Part shown: positions 43,218-52,140 of the stretch, one piece after another
Layout: every line of letters begins with the position of its first letter
Position numbering within the stretch: position 1 is the stretch's first letter
NCBI RefSeq assembly: GCF_013004645.1
Contig: NZ_JABEME010000009.1
Coordinates: 1 to 64,000 of the forward strand
Source of the DNA: Stenotrophomonas africana
GTDB lineage: Bacteria > Pseudomonadota > Gammaproteobacteria > Xanthomonadales > Xanthomonadaceae
Reading direction: 5' to 3'
Length of the DNA: 64,000 nucleotides
Notes under the pieces: generated by a model
What the model was told of the DNA's origin: nothing
The model's input: only the letters and a program-made list of their open reading frames with translations
Databases searched by the model: none
Made by a program: the position numbers and the translations under genes

Positions 43218-44614
43218 AACACCTCCGAAGCGTAGTCGGCCAGGCGCGAGCGCTCGCCACGGCGCAGGGTGATGTGTGCGCTGTGCGGCCAGTTCTTGAA
43301 GCGATCCACCGCGTAGGTCAGGCCCGAGGTGGTCTCGGTCAGGTAGGGCGTGTCGATCTGTTCGACGTTGCCCAGGCAGACGATCTTGGTGCCGGGGCCG
43401 GCACGGGTGATCAGCGTCTTCATCTGCTTGGGGGTGAGGTTCTGCGCCTCGTCCAGGATCAGGTAGCGTGACAGGAAGGTGCGGCCGCGCATGAAGTTCA
43501 TCGAGCGGATCTTGATGCGGCTGGCCAGCAGGTCATTGGTGGCCTGGCGGCCCCAGGTGCCGCCTTCCTGATTGTGCGTGAGCACTTCCAGGTTGTCGGT
43601 CAGCGCGCCCATCCACGGCGTCATCTTCTCTTCCTCGGTGCCGGGCAGGAAACCGATGTCCTCGCCGACGCTGACCGTGGCGCGGGTCATGATGATCTCG
43701 CGGTAGCGCTGCTGGTCCATCGTCTGCGCCAGGCCGGCAGCCAGCGCCAGCAGGGTCTTGCCGGTGCCCGCGGTGCCCAGCAGCGTCACGAAGTCGATCT
43801 CCGGGTCCATCAGTGCATTGAGCGCGAAGTTCTGCTCGCGGTTGCGGGCGCTGATGCCCCACACGGCGTGGCTGCCGTGGCGGAAATCATCGACCAGCGA
43901 CAGCACCACCTTGCCGTCGCCGACCACGCGGCTGACGCGTAGCTCGACCTCGTCTTCGCCCGGCAGGTAGACGTACTGGTTCGGGTACCACTCCTCGCCA
44001 TCCTGCGCGAGGATTTCGTAATGCGTGCGGCCCTTGTCGCTCCAGCTGCGCAGGTCGTCGCCGTGGCGCTTCCAGAAGTCTTCCGGCAGCTCGGTGGCGC
44101 CGGTGTAGAGCAGGCTGAAATCGTCCAGCGCGCGGTCGTTCTCGTAGTCCTCGGACACGATGCCGGCGATGGCGGCCTTGATCCGCAGGTTGATGTCCTT
44201 GGAAACGAACACCACCGGCAGGTCCGGGGTTTCTTCCTTCAGCGCCAGGATCGCGCCGAGGATGGCATTGTCGGGAATGACCTTGCCAAAGCTCTTGCCC
44301 GCGTCGAAATGGCTGGTCTGGAAGCGCAGCTTGCCGGCGCTCTGCTTGCCGCGCAGCTGCAGGCCATTGGGGCGCTGCAGCGGAATGCCGTCGGCCAGGT
44401 TGTCCAGGCCGGATTCCTGCACCAGCTCATTGAGGAAGCGGCTCACCTGGCGGGCGTTGCGGCTCGCCTCGGAGGTGCCCTTCTTGCCGTTGTCCAGCTC
44501 CTCGATCACCTGCATGGGCAGGTAAACGTCGTGCTCCTCGAATTTGAACAGCGCGGTGGGATCGTGCATCAGCACGTTGGTATCCAGCACGTAGATGCGC
44601 TTGCCTCGGGTCAT
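43214..44614 (-). CDS. PIN domain-PhoH ATPase fusion
   Basis: The 466-residue product has an N-terminal PIN nuclease domain (IYVLDTNVLMHDPTALFKF, PMQVIEELD, FVSKDINLRIKA with conserved acids). A C-terminal PhoH P-loop domain follows (LLGTAGTGKTLLALAAGL, LILDEAQNLTPKQMKTLI). This is the PhoH2/YlaK architecture, reported as an RNA helicase-RNase. ATG 44614; shorter than the open frame. Confidence 0.92.
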   Translation of the reverse strand: MTRGKRIYVLDTNVLMHDPTALFKFEEHDVYLPMQVIEELDNGKKGTSEASRNARQVSRFLNELVQESGLDNLADGIPLQRPNGLQLRGKQSAGKLRFQTSHFDAGKSFGKVIPDNAILGAILALKEETPDLPVVFVSKDINLRIKAAIAGIVSEDYENDRALDDFSLLYTGATELPEDFWKRHGDDLRSWSDKGRTHYEILAQDGEEWYPNQYVYLPGEDEVELRVSRVVGDGKVVLSLVDDFRHGSHAVWGISARNREQNFALNALMDPEIDFVTLLGTAGTGKTLLALAAGLAQTMDQQRYREIIMTRATVSVGEDIGFLPGTEEEKMTPWMGALTDNLEVLTHNQEGGTWGRQATNDLLASRIKIRSMNFMRGRTFLSRYLILDEAQNLTPKQMKTLITRAGPGTKIVCLGNVEQIDTPYLTETTSGLTYAVDRFKNWPHSAHITLRRGERSRLADYASEVL

Positions 44615-44698
44615 CGTCGATTCCTGGTTACGGACAGGGAAAAACCACCACGGCCTGCTGCGGGGCAGGGTGATGGCAGACACAGTAGGCAGTGGGAC

Positions 44699-45178
44699 TC
44701 ACTTGGACTGGGAGGCCTTCAGTTCGGCGAGAACGGCATCGGCATGGCCGGCAACCTTGACCTTGCGCCAGGACTGCACGATGCGGCTGTCGGGGGAAAT
44801 CAGGAAGGTGCTGCGTTCGATGCCACGTACCTGCTTGCCGTACATGTTCTTCATCTTGATCACGTCGAAGGCGCTGCACAGCGCTTCGTCGCCATCGCTG
44901 ACCAGCGGGAAGTTGAAGCCCTGCTTGGCACAGAAGTTGTCGTGCGACTTCACCGAGTCGCGCGAGACACCGAGTACCACCGCGCCTGCCTTCTTGAACT
45001 TCGGCAGCAGTGCGTTGAAGTCGATGCCTTCGGTGGTGCAGCCGGGGGTGCTGTCCTTGGGATAGAAGTACAGCACCAGCCAGTGGCCGGCGTAGTCGCC
45101 GAGAGTGGCCTGTTCGCCACCGGACAGTGCCAGCGGCAGGGAGAGGGTGGTGCTGTCCAGGGTATCGCCGTTGTTCAT
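44699..45178 (-). CDS. bcp: Peroxiredoxin Q/BCP
   Basis: Thiol peroxidase. In the 159-residue product, the peroxidatic Cys47 is in DSTPGCTTEG. The usual resolving Cys five residues later is replaced (GIDF), but Cys83 in DNFCAKQG matches the Cys47-Cys83 pairing known for Xylella PrxQ. AAGGA lies before ATG 45178. Confidence 0.93.
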   Translation of the reverse strand: MNNGDTLDSTTLSLPLALSGGEQATLGDYAGHWLVLYFYPKDSTPGCTTEGIDFNALLPKFKKAGAVVLGVSRDSVKSHDNFCAKQGFNFPLVSDGDEALCSAFDVIKMKNMYGKQVRGIERSTFLISPDSRIVQSWRKVKVAGHADAVLAELKASQSK

Positions 45179-45257
45179 GAGGTCCTTCTGTCGAGCCTGG
45201 GTTCTTTCTACGACAATTGCATGAAACGCCACGCGCCCGTGAGAGGCGCGCGAAGAA

Positions 45258-45818
45258 TCAGAATTTCATCGGGTCCATGATCGCGTCCAGGTTCAGGTGG
45301 TCGCAGAATTCAAGGAAGTCGTCGCGCAGCGCGGCGATGTGCATGTTGGCCGGCACGCCGATGGTGACCTGCGCGCTGAACATCTCCGCACCGGTCTGCA
45401 TGGCGCGGTAGCGCGTGCTCTGCAGGTTCTCGATGGTGATGCCCTGGCGATCGAAGAAATCGGCCAGCTGGAACAGGATGCCCGGCTTGTCGGCGGCGAT
45501 CACCTCGACGATGTACGGCAGCAGGTTGGACTGCGCCTGCTTGGCGGCGGTGCGGTACCAGACCAGCTTCAGGCCTTCCTCGCGCTCCAGCCGGGTCAGC
45601 ATCGCCTCCAGCTTGGCCACCGAGTCCCACGAGCCGGTGGCCAGGGCGGTGACCGACACATCGCGGCCGACCGTGGCCAGGCGTGCGTCCACCAGATTGC
45701 AGCCGCTGTCGGCGATGCGGCGGGTGACGGACAGCAGGGGGGACTCCGGATGCGTCGTGTAGGCGTTGATCAGGAGGTGGTTTTCGCTCGGCGCGGGGCG
45801 CGGGGTGGTGTCGGTCAA
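45258..45818 (-). CDS. gcvR: ACT-domain protein, GcvR-like
   Basis: The 186-residue product has two ACT domains: LINAYTTHPESPLLSVTRRIADSGCNLVDAR, then VEVIAADKPGILFQLADFFDRQGITIENLQ. This is the layout of the glycine cleavage repressor GcvR. TTG 45818 is chosen because no ATG or GTG fits; the start is uncertain. Divergent from dapA. Confidence 0.82.
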   Translation of the reverse strand: MTDTTPRPAPSENHLLINAYTTHPESPLLSVTRRIADSGCNLVDARLATVGRDVSVTALATGSWDSVAKLEAMLTRLEREEGLKLVWYRTAAKQAQSNLLPYIVEVIAADKPGILFQLADFFDRQGITIENLQSTRYRAMQTGAEMFSAQVTIGVPANMHIAALRDDFLEFCDHLNLDAIMDPMKF

Positions 45819-45982
45819 GGCGATTCCGGGTAATGCATGCGTTAGTCTGAATGCCCGCCAGAGGCGGGGATCCACCGGTGTCCAGCATACTTGCCCGTGC
45901 TTTCGCGCCGCAAGTAACATTCAGGTCACCCCCGGCCTTTCGTGGCGGGCGTTTTCCCTTCCCAGCCAAGAGCAGCACGTCC

Positions 45983-46876
45983 TTGTCCCTTTCCGGCCTC
46001 ATCACCGCGCTGGCGACCCCGTTCCGGGCCGACGGCGCCCTCGATCCCGACGGTTGGCAGCGCCTGCTGCACCTGCAACTGGAAGGTGGCGTCCATGGCG
46101 TTGTCGTTGCCGGCTCGACCGGCGAAGCGGCAACCCTCACCGATGCCGAGTACGACCTGCTGCTGGCCAGCGCGGTCGAGCGCATCGGCGGCCGCATCCC
46201 GGTCATGGCCGGCACCGGCCTGTCCGGTACCGCCAAAACCATTGAACAGACCCGCCGTGCCGCTGCGCTCGGCGCCAGCCATGCGCTGGTGGTCACCCCG
46301 CCGTACGTGCGGCCGACCCAGGCCGGCCTGATCGCCCACTACCGCGCGGTCGCCGACCAGGGCGGGTTGCCGGTCGTGCTGTACAACGTGCCAGGCCGTA
46401 CTGGTTGCGACATGCAGCCGGACACCGTGGCCGAACTGGCCAGCCACCCCAACATCGTCGGCATCAAGGAGGCGGTGGGCGACACCGGCCGGGTGCAGGC
46501 GCTGCTCGCCCTGCGCAGCCCGCAGTTCGCCGTGCTCAGCGGCGACGACGGTACGGCCGCGCGTTCGATCCGGGCCGGTATCGACGGCCTGATCTCGGTC
46601 GGCTCCAACGTGCTGCCCGGCGCCTACCGCCGGATGTGCGAGCTTGCCGCCGCCCACGATCACGAGGCCACCGAGTCCTGGGATGCGCGCCTGCAGCCGT
46701 TCCATGAATTCTGCGGCGTTGAACCGAACCCGATCCCGGTCAAGGCGCTGCTGCGCCGTATCGGCATCGGCCACGATCTGCGCCTGCCGCTGCTGCCACT
46801 GTCGGCGCCGCACCACGCGGCCGCCGACCACCTTGCCGGCGACATCGCCGCCCTCGAAGCCCTTTCCAGCCACTGA
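45983..46876 (+). CDS. dapA: 4-hydroxy-tetrahydrodipicolinate synthase
   Basis: Condenses pyruvate and aspartate semialdehyde in lysine and peptidoglycan synthesis. The 297-residue product has [15 protein letters not shown], catalytic Tyr in [11 protein letters not shown], Schiff-base Lys in [11 protein letters not shown] and [15 protein letters not shown] 45983 gives the family N-terminus ([13 protein letters not shown]); longer frames add unrelated residues. Confidence 0.95.
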   Translation: MSLSGLITALATPFRADGALDPDGWQRLLHLQLEGGVHGVVVAGSTGEAATLTDAEYDLLLASAVERIGGRIPVMAGTGLSGTAKTIEQTRRAAALGASHALVVTPPYVRPTQAGLIAHYRAVADQGGLPVVLYNVPGRTGCDMQPDTVAELASHPNIVGIKEAVGDTGRVQALLALRSPQFAVLSGDDGTAARSIRAGIDGLISVGSNVLPGAYRRMCELAAAHDHEATESWDARLQPFHEFCGVEPNPIPVKALLRRIGIGHDLRLPLLPLSAPHHAAADHLAGDIAALEALSSH

Positions 46877-46908
46877 CCTCTCGTCTTGGTCTGACCCAGG
46901 AGATTCAC

Positions 46909-47424
46909 ATGCGTCAATCCGTTTCCACTGTCCGCGTGCTGTCCTACGCCCTGCTTGCGGTGGCCGTTGCCGCCGGCACCACCGGCTGCTTCAAGCGTGG
47001 CGTCAAGGGCGACTACGCCCTGGCCCCGGAAATGCGTCCGCTGGAAGTGCCGCCGGACCTGAACCTGCCGACCACCACCGGTGACAACAAGGTGCCGACG
47101 CTGGCGTCGGCGACCAAGCCGGCAGCCCCGGTGGCCGCGGCCCCGGCCGTGGGCAACACCGGTTTCACCATCGCCGGTGGCAAAGATGAAGCTTTCGCCA
47201 AGGTTGGTACCGCGCTGGAAGGCGTGGAAGGCGTGACCATCGCCAGCCGCGCGCAGCTGCTGGGCTCGTACGATGTGGCCTACGAAGGCAGCAACTTCCT
47301 GGTCCGCGTGGTCGCCGTCGATGCTGGCGCCTACATCTCCGCGGTCGATCCGCGTGGCCTGCCGGCCACCGCCGAAGCGCCGGTGAAGCTGATCGCCGCG
47401 CTGAAGGCGAAGCTGGCCCAGTAA
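46909..47424 (+). CDS. Short BamC-like lipoprotein
   Basis: The 171-residue product has a lipoprotein signal with TTGC lipobox (residues 24-27). It then has YALAPEMRPLEVPPDLNLP, the N-terminal lasso motif of BamC, a Pro/Ala linker and one globular domain (EAFAKVGTALEGVEGVTIASRAQLLGSYDVAYEG). E. coli bamC also follows dapA but has about 340 residues and two globular domains; here one is present. AGGAG before ATG 46909. Confidence 0.8.
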   Translation: MRQSVSTVRVLSYALLAVAVAAGTTGCFKRGVKGDYALAPEMRPLEVPPDLNLPTTTGDNKVPTLASATKPAAPVAAAPAVGNTGFTIAGGKDEAFAKVGTALEGVEGVTIASRAQLLGSYDVAYEGSNFLVRVVAVDAGAYISAVDPRGLPATAEAPVKLIAALKAKLAQ

Positions 47425-47466
47425 GAGCCGGTCGGGTGGGTGCGGCCCAGGTCCGCACCTGCCCGG

Positions 47467-47586
47467 GTAGAGGCCGATCTTGGTCGGCGCTTCTGTGCCA
47501 ACCAAGGTTGGCACCTACCGGATCGAAAGGTTGGCACCTACCGGATCGCAAGGTTGGCATACCGGATCTTGCGGTTGGCGTTTACC
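47467..47586. repeat. GTAG palindrome with degenerate tandem repeats
   Basis: GTAG with stem GCCGA/TCGGC at 47467, then TGCCAACC-AA-GGTTGGCA. After that come three head-to-tail units of about 23 bases of the form CGGATCG.AAGGTTGGCA..TAC, the last two decayed. It looks like local duplication of one half of a SMAG-like element. Confidence 0.7.
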
Positions 47587-47594
47587 GGAAAACA

Positions 47595-47622
47595 GAAAAG
47601 GGCGCCCGTGGGCGCCCTTTTC
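47595..47622. terminator. Bidirectional Rho-independent terminator
   Basis: GAAAAGGGCGCC-CGTG-GGCGCCCTTTTC, a perfect 12-bp stem with A and T tracts. It serves the bamC-like gene and the convergent fdxA. Confidence 0.9.
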
Positions 47623-47642
47623 GTTACCGCCGCGGGCGCTTC

Positions 47643-47966
47643 TCAGCGCTCCAGCAGCTTCAGCTTGTCCGGCTTGCCGTCCCATTCGCCGGCGTCGGCG
47701 GGTGGGTCCTTGCGCACGGTCAGCACCGGCCACTCCTTCGCCAGCTCGGCGTTGAGGGCGACGAAGCTTTCCTGGCCGGCAGGAACATCGTCCTCCGGGA
47801 AGATCGCGTTGACCGGGCACTCCGGTTCGCAGAGGGTGCAGTCGATGCACTCATCCGGGTCGATCACCAGGAAGTTCGGGCCTTCGTGGAAGCAATCCAC
47901 GGGGCACACTTCCACGCAATCGGTGTGTTTGCACTTGATGCAGTTTTCGGTGACGACAAAGGGCAT
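47643..47966 (-). CDS. fdxA: 7Fe ferredoxin FdxA
   Basis: Electron carrier. The 107-residue product has cysteine motifs [14 protein letters not shown] at 9-22 and [12 protein letters not shown] at 40-51, typical of the [3Fe-4S][4Fe-4S] FdxA group with its long C-terminal extension ([13 protein letters not shown]...). ATG 47966. Confidence 0.95.
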   Translation of the reverse strand: MPFVVTENCIKCKHTDCVEVCPVDCFHEGPNFLVIDPDECIDCTLCEPECPVNAIFPEDDVPAGQESFVALNAELAKEWPVLTVRKDPPADAGEWDGKPDKLKLLER

Positions 47967-48158
47967 GGGCTGGGGGTGGATCGATTCCTGAACCCGCCAA
48001 TTCTAGAACAGGTTGGCCCCCGGTGTCGGCGCGGGACGGAAATCGGGCGTCTGGCAGGCGCGGCCGTGGCGGCCATTGGCGGCGGGGTGAGGCCTGTGCG
48101 ACGCTGCGGGTCAGCCGGCTGCGTCGGATGGCCGGACCTCTTCCCAGCAGGATCGTCC

Positions 48159-49583
48159 ATGTCCCAAGCCCAGCCCGGTACCGCCTCCCGCAGCGGTGAG
48201 AACACGGCGTTCATCGTCCTGATCAGCTGCGTGGCCACCCTGGGTGGGTTCCTGTTCGGCTTCGACAGTGGTGTCATCAATGGCACGGTCGATGGCCTTC
48301 GCCAAGCCTTCAACTCCAGTGAGGCGGCGCTCGGTTTCGAAGTCGCCTCGATGCTGCTGGGCTGCGCGATCGGTGCCTTCCTGGCCGGTTGGCTGGGAGA
48401 TCGTCTGGGCCGTCGTGGCGTGCTGATCGCCTCGGCACTGATGTTCCTGGTCTCGGCGCTGGGTGCCGGTGCCGCTCACGCCTCCTGGCTGTTCATTGCC
48501 GCACGCGTGCTCGGCGGCTTCGCGGTGGGCGCGGCCAGTGTGATGTCGCCGGCCTACATTGCCGAAGTGGCCTCGGCGCGCTATCGCGGGCGCTTGGCCA
48601 CGGTGCAGCAGATGGCGATCATCTGCGGCCTGTTCGCAGCTTTCCTCAGCAATTACCTGCTGGCCCGTGCCGCCGGCGCGTCGACCGAGCCGCTATGGCT
48701 GGGCCATGAGGCCTGGCGCTGGATGTTCTGGATGCAGGCACTGCCGTCGGGGCTGTTCCTGCTGTTGTTGCTGGTGATTCCGGAAAGCCCACGCTTCCTG
48801 GTCCTGAAGGGGCGTCAGCAGCAGGCGAGGGCGGTACTGTCGCGGCTGTACGGCGAGGCCTCAGCGGCGGCCAAGCAGGCCGAGATCGAAGCCAGTCTGG
48901 CCCAGGACCAGCACAAGCCGCGCTTCGGCGACCTGCTCAACAAGGCCACCGGCAGGCTGCGTCCGATCCTGTGGGTGGGCATCGGTCTGGCCATGTTCCA
49001 GCAGCTGGTCGGCATCAATGTGGTGTTCTACTACGGCGCAGTGCTGTGGCAGGCGGTGGGCTTCTCGGAAAGCGACGCACTGCTGATCAACGTGCTGTCC
49101 GGCGCGCTGAGCATCGGTGCCTGCCTGCTGACGGTGCTGCTGATCGACCGCATCGGGCGCAAGCCGTTGCTGTGGATCGGCTCGGTCGGCATGTCGGTGG
49201 CGCTGGTGTTGATGGTGGTTGCCTTCGCCAGTGGCAGCCTGGCCGACGGCCGACTGCAGTTGTCCGACGGTATGGGTCGACTGGCGCTGGTCGCGGCCAA
49301 TGTCTACGTGGTGTTCTTCAACATGTCCTGGGGCCCGGTGATGTGGGTGATGCTGGGCGAGATGTTCCCCAACCAGATCCGCGGCCCGGCGTTGGCCGTT
49401 GCCGGCGCGGCGCAGTGGACATCGAATTTCGCGATCACCGTGACCTTCCCGATGCTGCTGGCCGGCATTGGCCTGGCCGGCGCCTATGGCATCTACGCGG
49501 TCGCGGCGATCCTCTCGATCGTCTTCGTGGTCCGCTGCGTGCGCGAGACCAAGGGCAAGGAGCTGGAGCAGATGGAAGGCTGA
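48159..49583 (+). CDS. Sugar porter, MFS
   Basis: The 474-residue, 12-span carrier has sugar-porter signatures: GGFLFGFDSGVINGT in helix 1, LGDRLGRRGVL after helix 2, PESPRFLVLKGR at the end of the first half, FQQLVGINVVFYYG in helix 7, DRIGRKPLL, and a C-terminal ETKGKELEQ. ATG 48159. Likely a sugar/H+ symporter; the sugar is unknown. Confidence 0.92.
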   Translation: MSQAQPGTASRSGENTAFIVLISCVATLGGFLFGFDSGVINGTVDGLRQAFNSSEAALGFEVASMLLGCAIGAFLAGWLGDRLGRRGVLIASALMFLVSALGAGAAHASWLFIAARVLGGFAVGAASVMSPAYIAEVASARYRGRLATVQQMAIICGLFAAFLSNYLLARAAGASTEPLWLGHEAWRWMFWMQALPSGLFLLLLLVIPESPRFLVLKGRQQQARAVLSRLYGEASAAAKQAEIEASLAQDQHKPRFGDLLNKATGRLRPILWVGIGLAMFQQLVGINVVFYYGAVLWQAVGFSESDALLINVLSGALSIGACLLTVLLIDRIGRKPLLWIGSVGMSVALVLMVVAFASGSLADGRLQLSDGMGRLALVAANVYVVFFNMSWGPVMWVMLGEMFPNQIRGPALAVAGAAQWTSNFAITVTFPMLLAGIGLAGAYGIYAVAAILSIVFVVRCVRETKGKELEQMEG

Positions 49584-49633
49584 CGGCGACTGGCTTCGGT
49601 TGCGTTCCGTTGGCGCCTGCTTGTCCAGAGTGT

Positions 49634-49815
49634 GAGGGGGCAGGCCGCCCTCTCCAGGACACGCAAGAGCCCATCCATGGTGCTCGATGGCGCCTTGCTC
49701 GCGTGCGCTGTCCTGCGCACTCGGCAAGACCAGGCTTGGGCTCCTGCCCAACCCGTCGGGCGCATGCGCCCAACCCATGGCGCCAACGGTCCTGGAGAGG
49801 GCGGCCTGCCCCCTC
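49634..49815. repeat. Intergenic hairpin element, copy A (reverse orientation)
   Basis: Perfect 27-base arms at 49634-49660 and 49789-49815 (starting GAGGGGGCAGGCCGCCCTCT). The core is on the minus strand (GGCGCCATCGAGCACCATGG, then ATGGG). An extra segment with its own small dyads lies between the core and the far arm. Confidence 0.85.
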
Positions 49816-49898
49816 CTGACAGTTTCATGGTGCGTGCGGATGCGGCGAAGCGATGGTCGGTTGTTGCCGCAGCTGGCGGGAAACCGTCCAGAGTCGGT

Positions 49899-49990
49899 GG
49901 GGTCACCCAGGGCAGGACCGTTGGCGCCAAGGAAGGCGCCATCGAGCCCCCATGGATGGGTTCACGGCGTGTCCTGCCCTGGGTGACCCC
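49899..49990. repeat. Intergenic hairpin element, copy B
   Basis: Perfect 20-base arms 49899-49918 (GGGGTCACCCAGGGCAGGAC) and 49971-49990 flank the core, GGCGCCATCGAGCCCCCATG then GATGGGTTCACGGCGT. With copy A it fills the 527-base gap between the sugar porter and tRNA-Glu; no gene is seen there. Confidence 0.85.
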
Positions 49991-50065
49991 CCCCGGCTCG
50001 AGCCGATTGCAGGGAGGCGCCAAAGCGACCAACCCGACCGCAATCACTGCAATCCCGGAAAACAG

Positions 50066-50091
50066 AAAAGCCCGCACAAGGCGGGCTTTTT
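50066..50091. terminator. Rho-independent terminator of tRNA-Glu
   Basis: AAAAGCCCGC-ACAAG-GCGGGCTTTT(T), a perfect 10-bp stem usable on either strand, 20 bases from the 3' end of tRNA-Glu. Confidence 0.85.
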
Positions 50092-50110
50092 CGGTTCCTG
50101 CTGCGGCGAC

Positions 50111-50185
50111 TGGCGCTCCCTAGGGGACTCGAACCCCTGTTTTAGCCTTGAGAGGGCCACGTCCTAACCACTAGACGAAGGGAGC
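50111..50185 (-). tRNA. tRNA-Glu (CTC)
   Basis: A 75-base tRNA on the minus strand: acceptor GCTCCCT/AGGGAGC, anticodon loop CTCTCAA (CTC), T arm GGGGTTCGAGTCCCC, CCA encoded. Confidence 0.94.
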
Positions 50186-50231
50186 GTAACTGTGTCGCTG
50201 CCGAGGCAGGAGCGCTAGTATATGCACCTCG

Positions 50232-51617
50232 ATGCCATTGGGCAATCCCGAAACTTCAACCGGAAGCGCCAACATCATTTCCTCTGCTACATCACCGTTC
50301 AGCCTGCGCGTCATCCCGCGCGACCAGCACACGATCTCCCGCAAGGACATCAGCCCGAACGCCCTGCGCGTGCTTTATCGCCTGCGCGATGCAGGCTTCG
50401 GCGCCTATCTTGTCGGCGGCGCGGTGCGCGACCTGCTGGTCAATGGCCAACCCAAGGATTTCGACGTGGCTACCGACGCCACGCCCGAACAGGTCAAGCA
50501 GCTGTTCCGCAACTGCCGCCTGATCGGCCGCCGCTTCCGCCTCGCCCACGTTGTGTTCGGCCGCGAGATCATCGAAGTCGCCACCTTCCGCGCCAACAGC
50601 GATGACGGCAGCGGTGACCGCGAGATGGAAAACGGCATGCTCGTGCGCGACAACGTGTACGGCACCATCGAAGACGACGCCATCCGCCGCGATTTCACCT
50701 GCAACGCCCTGTACTACGCCATCGAGGACTTCTCGGTACGTGACTACACCGGCGGCTTCGAAGACGTGCAGGCGCGCCTGATGAAGCTCATCGGCGACCC
50801 GGTGCAGCGCTACCAGGAAGACCCGGTGCGCATGCTGCGTGCGGTGCGCCTGGCGGCCAAGCTCGGCTTCCAGATCGAAGAGGGCACCGCCGCGCCGATC
50901 CCGCACCTGGCCGGCCTGCTCAACGAAGCGGCGCCGGCACGCCTGTTCGAGGAAGTGCTGAAGCTGTTCCTGTCCGGGCACGGCGTGGCCAGCTTCGAAG
51001 GCCTGGAGCGCTACGGCCTGCTCGACGTGCTGTTCCCGGAAAGCGCCAAGGCGCTGAAGTCCAACCGCACTGGCGCGCTGCGCCGCATGCTGGTCGAGGG
51101 TCTGGCCAACACCGATGCGCGCGTGGCCAACGACGAGCCGGTCTCGCCGGCGTTCCTGTTCGCGCTGCTGCTGTGGCCGGCGTTCTGCCGCGCGCAGGCG
51201 ACCCTGCTCAAGCAGGGCGTGGCACCGGAGGAAGCGCAGCGCCGTGCCGCCGACCGCGTCACCGTGCAGCAGCTGAGCACCATCGCGCTGCCGCGCCGTT
51301 TCTCGCTGCCGATGCAGGAGATCTGGCTGCTGCAGTCGCGTTTCGGCTCACGCCAGCGCAAGCGCGTATTCCGCACCCTGACCCATCCGCGTTTCCGTGC
51401 TGCATTCGACTTCCTCAGCCTGCGTCAGGTGGCCTCGGCCGAGCACGCCGCCGATGTCGAGTTCTGGCGCGAGGCACAGGCGCAGTCCGGCCGCGAGCTG
51501 GAATCGTCGCTGGACGTGATGCACAGCGAAGAGGGTGATGACGAGAGCGGGGCACCGCGCAAGCGCCGCCGTCGCCGCCGTCGTCCGGGCGCCCCGGCCG
51601 GTGCGGCTGGCGAGTAA
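50232..51617 (+). CDS. pcnB: Poly(A) polymerase I
   Basis: Adds poly(A) tails that mark RNAs for decay. The 461-residue product has a nucleotidyltransferase head (AYLVGGAVRDLLVNGQPKDFDVATDATPEQ, catalytic Asp pair), RRDFTCNALYY, EDPVRMLRAVRLAAKLGF and a strongly basic C-terminus ([10 protein letters not shown]). First gene of a folate/pantothenate run. ATG 50232 lacks a clear ribosome binding site; start could be further in. Confidence 0.94.
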   Translation: MPLGNPETSTGSANIISSATSPFSLRVIPRDQHTISRKDISPNALRVLYRLRDAGFGAYLVGGAVRDLLVNGQPKDFDVATDATPEQVKQLFRNCRLIGRRFRLAHVVFGREIIEVATFRANSDDGSGDREMENGMLVRDNVYGTIEDDAIRRDFTCNALYYAIEDFSVRDYTGGFEDVQARLMKLIGDPVQRYQEDPVRMLRAVRLAAKLGFQIEEGTAAPIPHLAGLLNEAAPARLFEEVLKLFLSGHGVASFEGLERYGLLDVLFPESAKALKSNRTGALRRMLVEGLANTDARVANDEPVSPAFLFALLLWPAFCRAQATLLKQGVAPEEAQRRAADRVTVQQLSTIALPRRFSLPMQEIWLLQSRFGSRQRKRVFRTLTHPRFRAAFDFLSLRQVASAEHAADVEFWREAQAQSGRELESSLDVMHSEEGDDESGAPRKRRRRRRRPGAPAGAAGE

Positions 51618-51620
51618 ACG

Positions 51621-52106
51621 ATGACCCTTGCCTGGATCGGCCTCGGCGCCAACCTTGGCGACGCGGCCGCCACCGTCGGCGCGGCGATTGCCGCGCTCGA
51701 CGGGCTGCCCGGTACCCGCCTGCGCCAGGCCTCGAGGCTGTACGCCACGCCGGCCTGGGGCAATGAAGACCAGCCGCCGTTCGTCAACGCGGTGGCTGCG
51801 GTCGACACCACGTTGCCGGCCGACACGCTGCTGCAGGCGATGCTGGCGCTGGAGCAGCGCTTTGGTCGCGTGCGCGACCCGGCGGTGCACTGGGGCCCGC
51901 GCGCGCTGGACCTGGACCTGCTGCTGTATGGCGCGCAGGTGCTCGACCAGCCCGGTCTGCAGGTGCCGCATCCTTACCTGCACGAGCGTGCCTTCGTGTT
52001 GGTGCCGCTGGCCGAAATCGCGCCGGATCTGGCCATTCCCGGCCATGGTCGCGTGCGGGATGCAGTGGTGCGGGTGGATGCCTGCGGGATCGCGCCGATA
52101 GGGTGA
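51621..52106 (+). CDS. folK: HPPK, 2-amino-4-hydroxy-6-hydroxymethyldihydropteridine pyrophosphokinase
   Basis: Activates the pterin for FolP. The 161-residue product has [54 protein letters not shown] (catalytic Asp pair) and [19 protein letters not shown]. Starts 4 bases after the pcnB stop. Confidence 0.95.
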   Translation: MTLAWIGLGANLGDAAATVGAAIAALDGLPGTRLRQASRLYATPAWGNEDQPPFVNAVAAVDTTLPADTLLQAMLALEQRFGRVRDPAVHWGPRALDLDLLLYGAQVLDQPGLQVPHPYLHERAFVLVPLAEIAPDLAIPGHGRVRDAVVRVDACGIAPIG

Positions 52107-52140
52107 TAATGCCCGGGTTATCTCCCCCGGTTATCAGCAC

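Noticed and set aside
47496-47586. Tandem repeats as a CRISPR array
   Set aside because: Units are directly adjacent with no spacers, are degenerate, and no cas genes are present.
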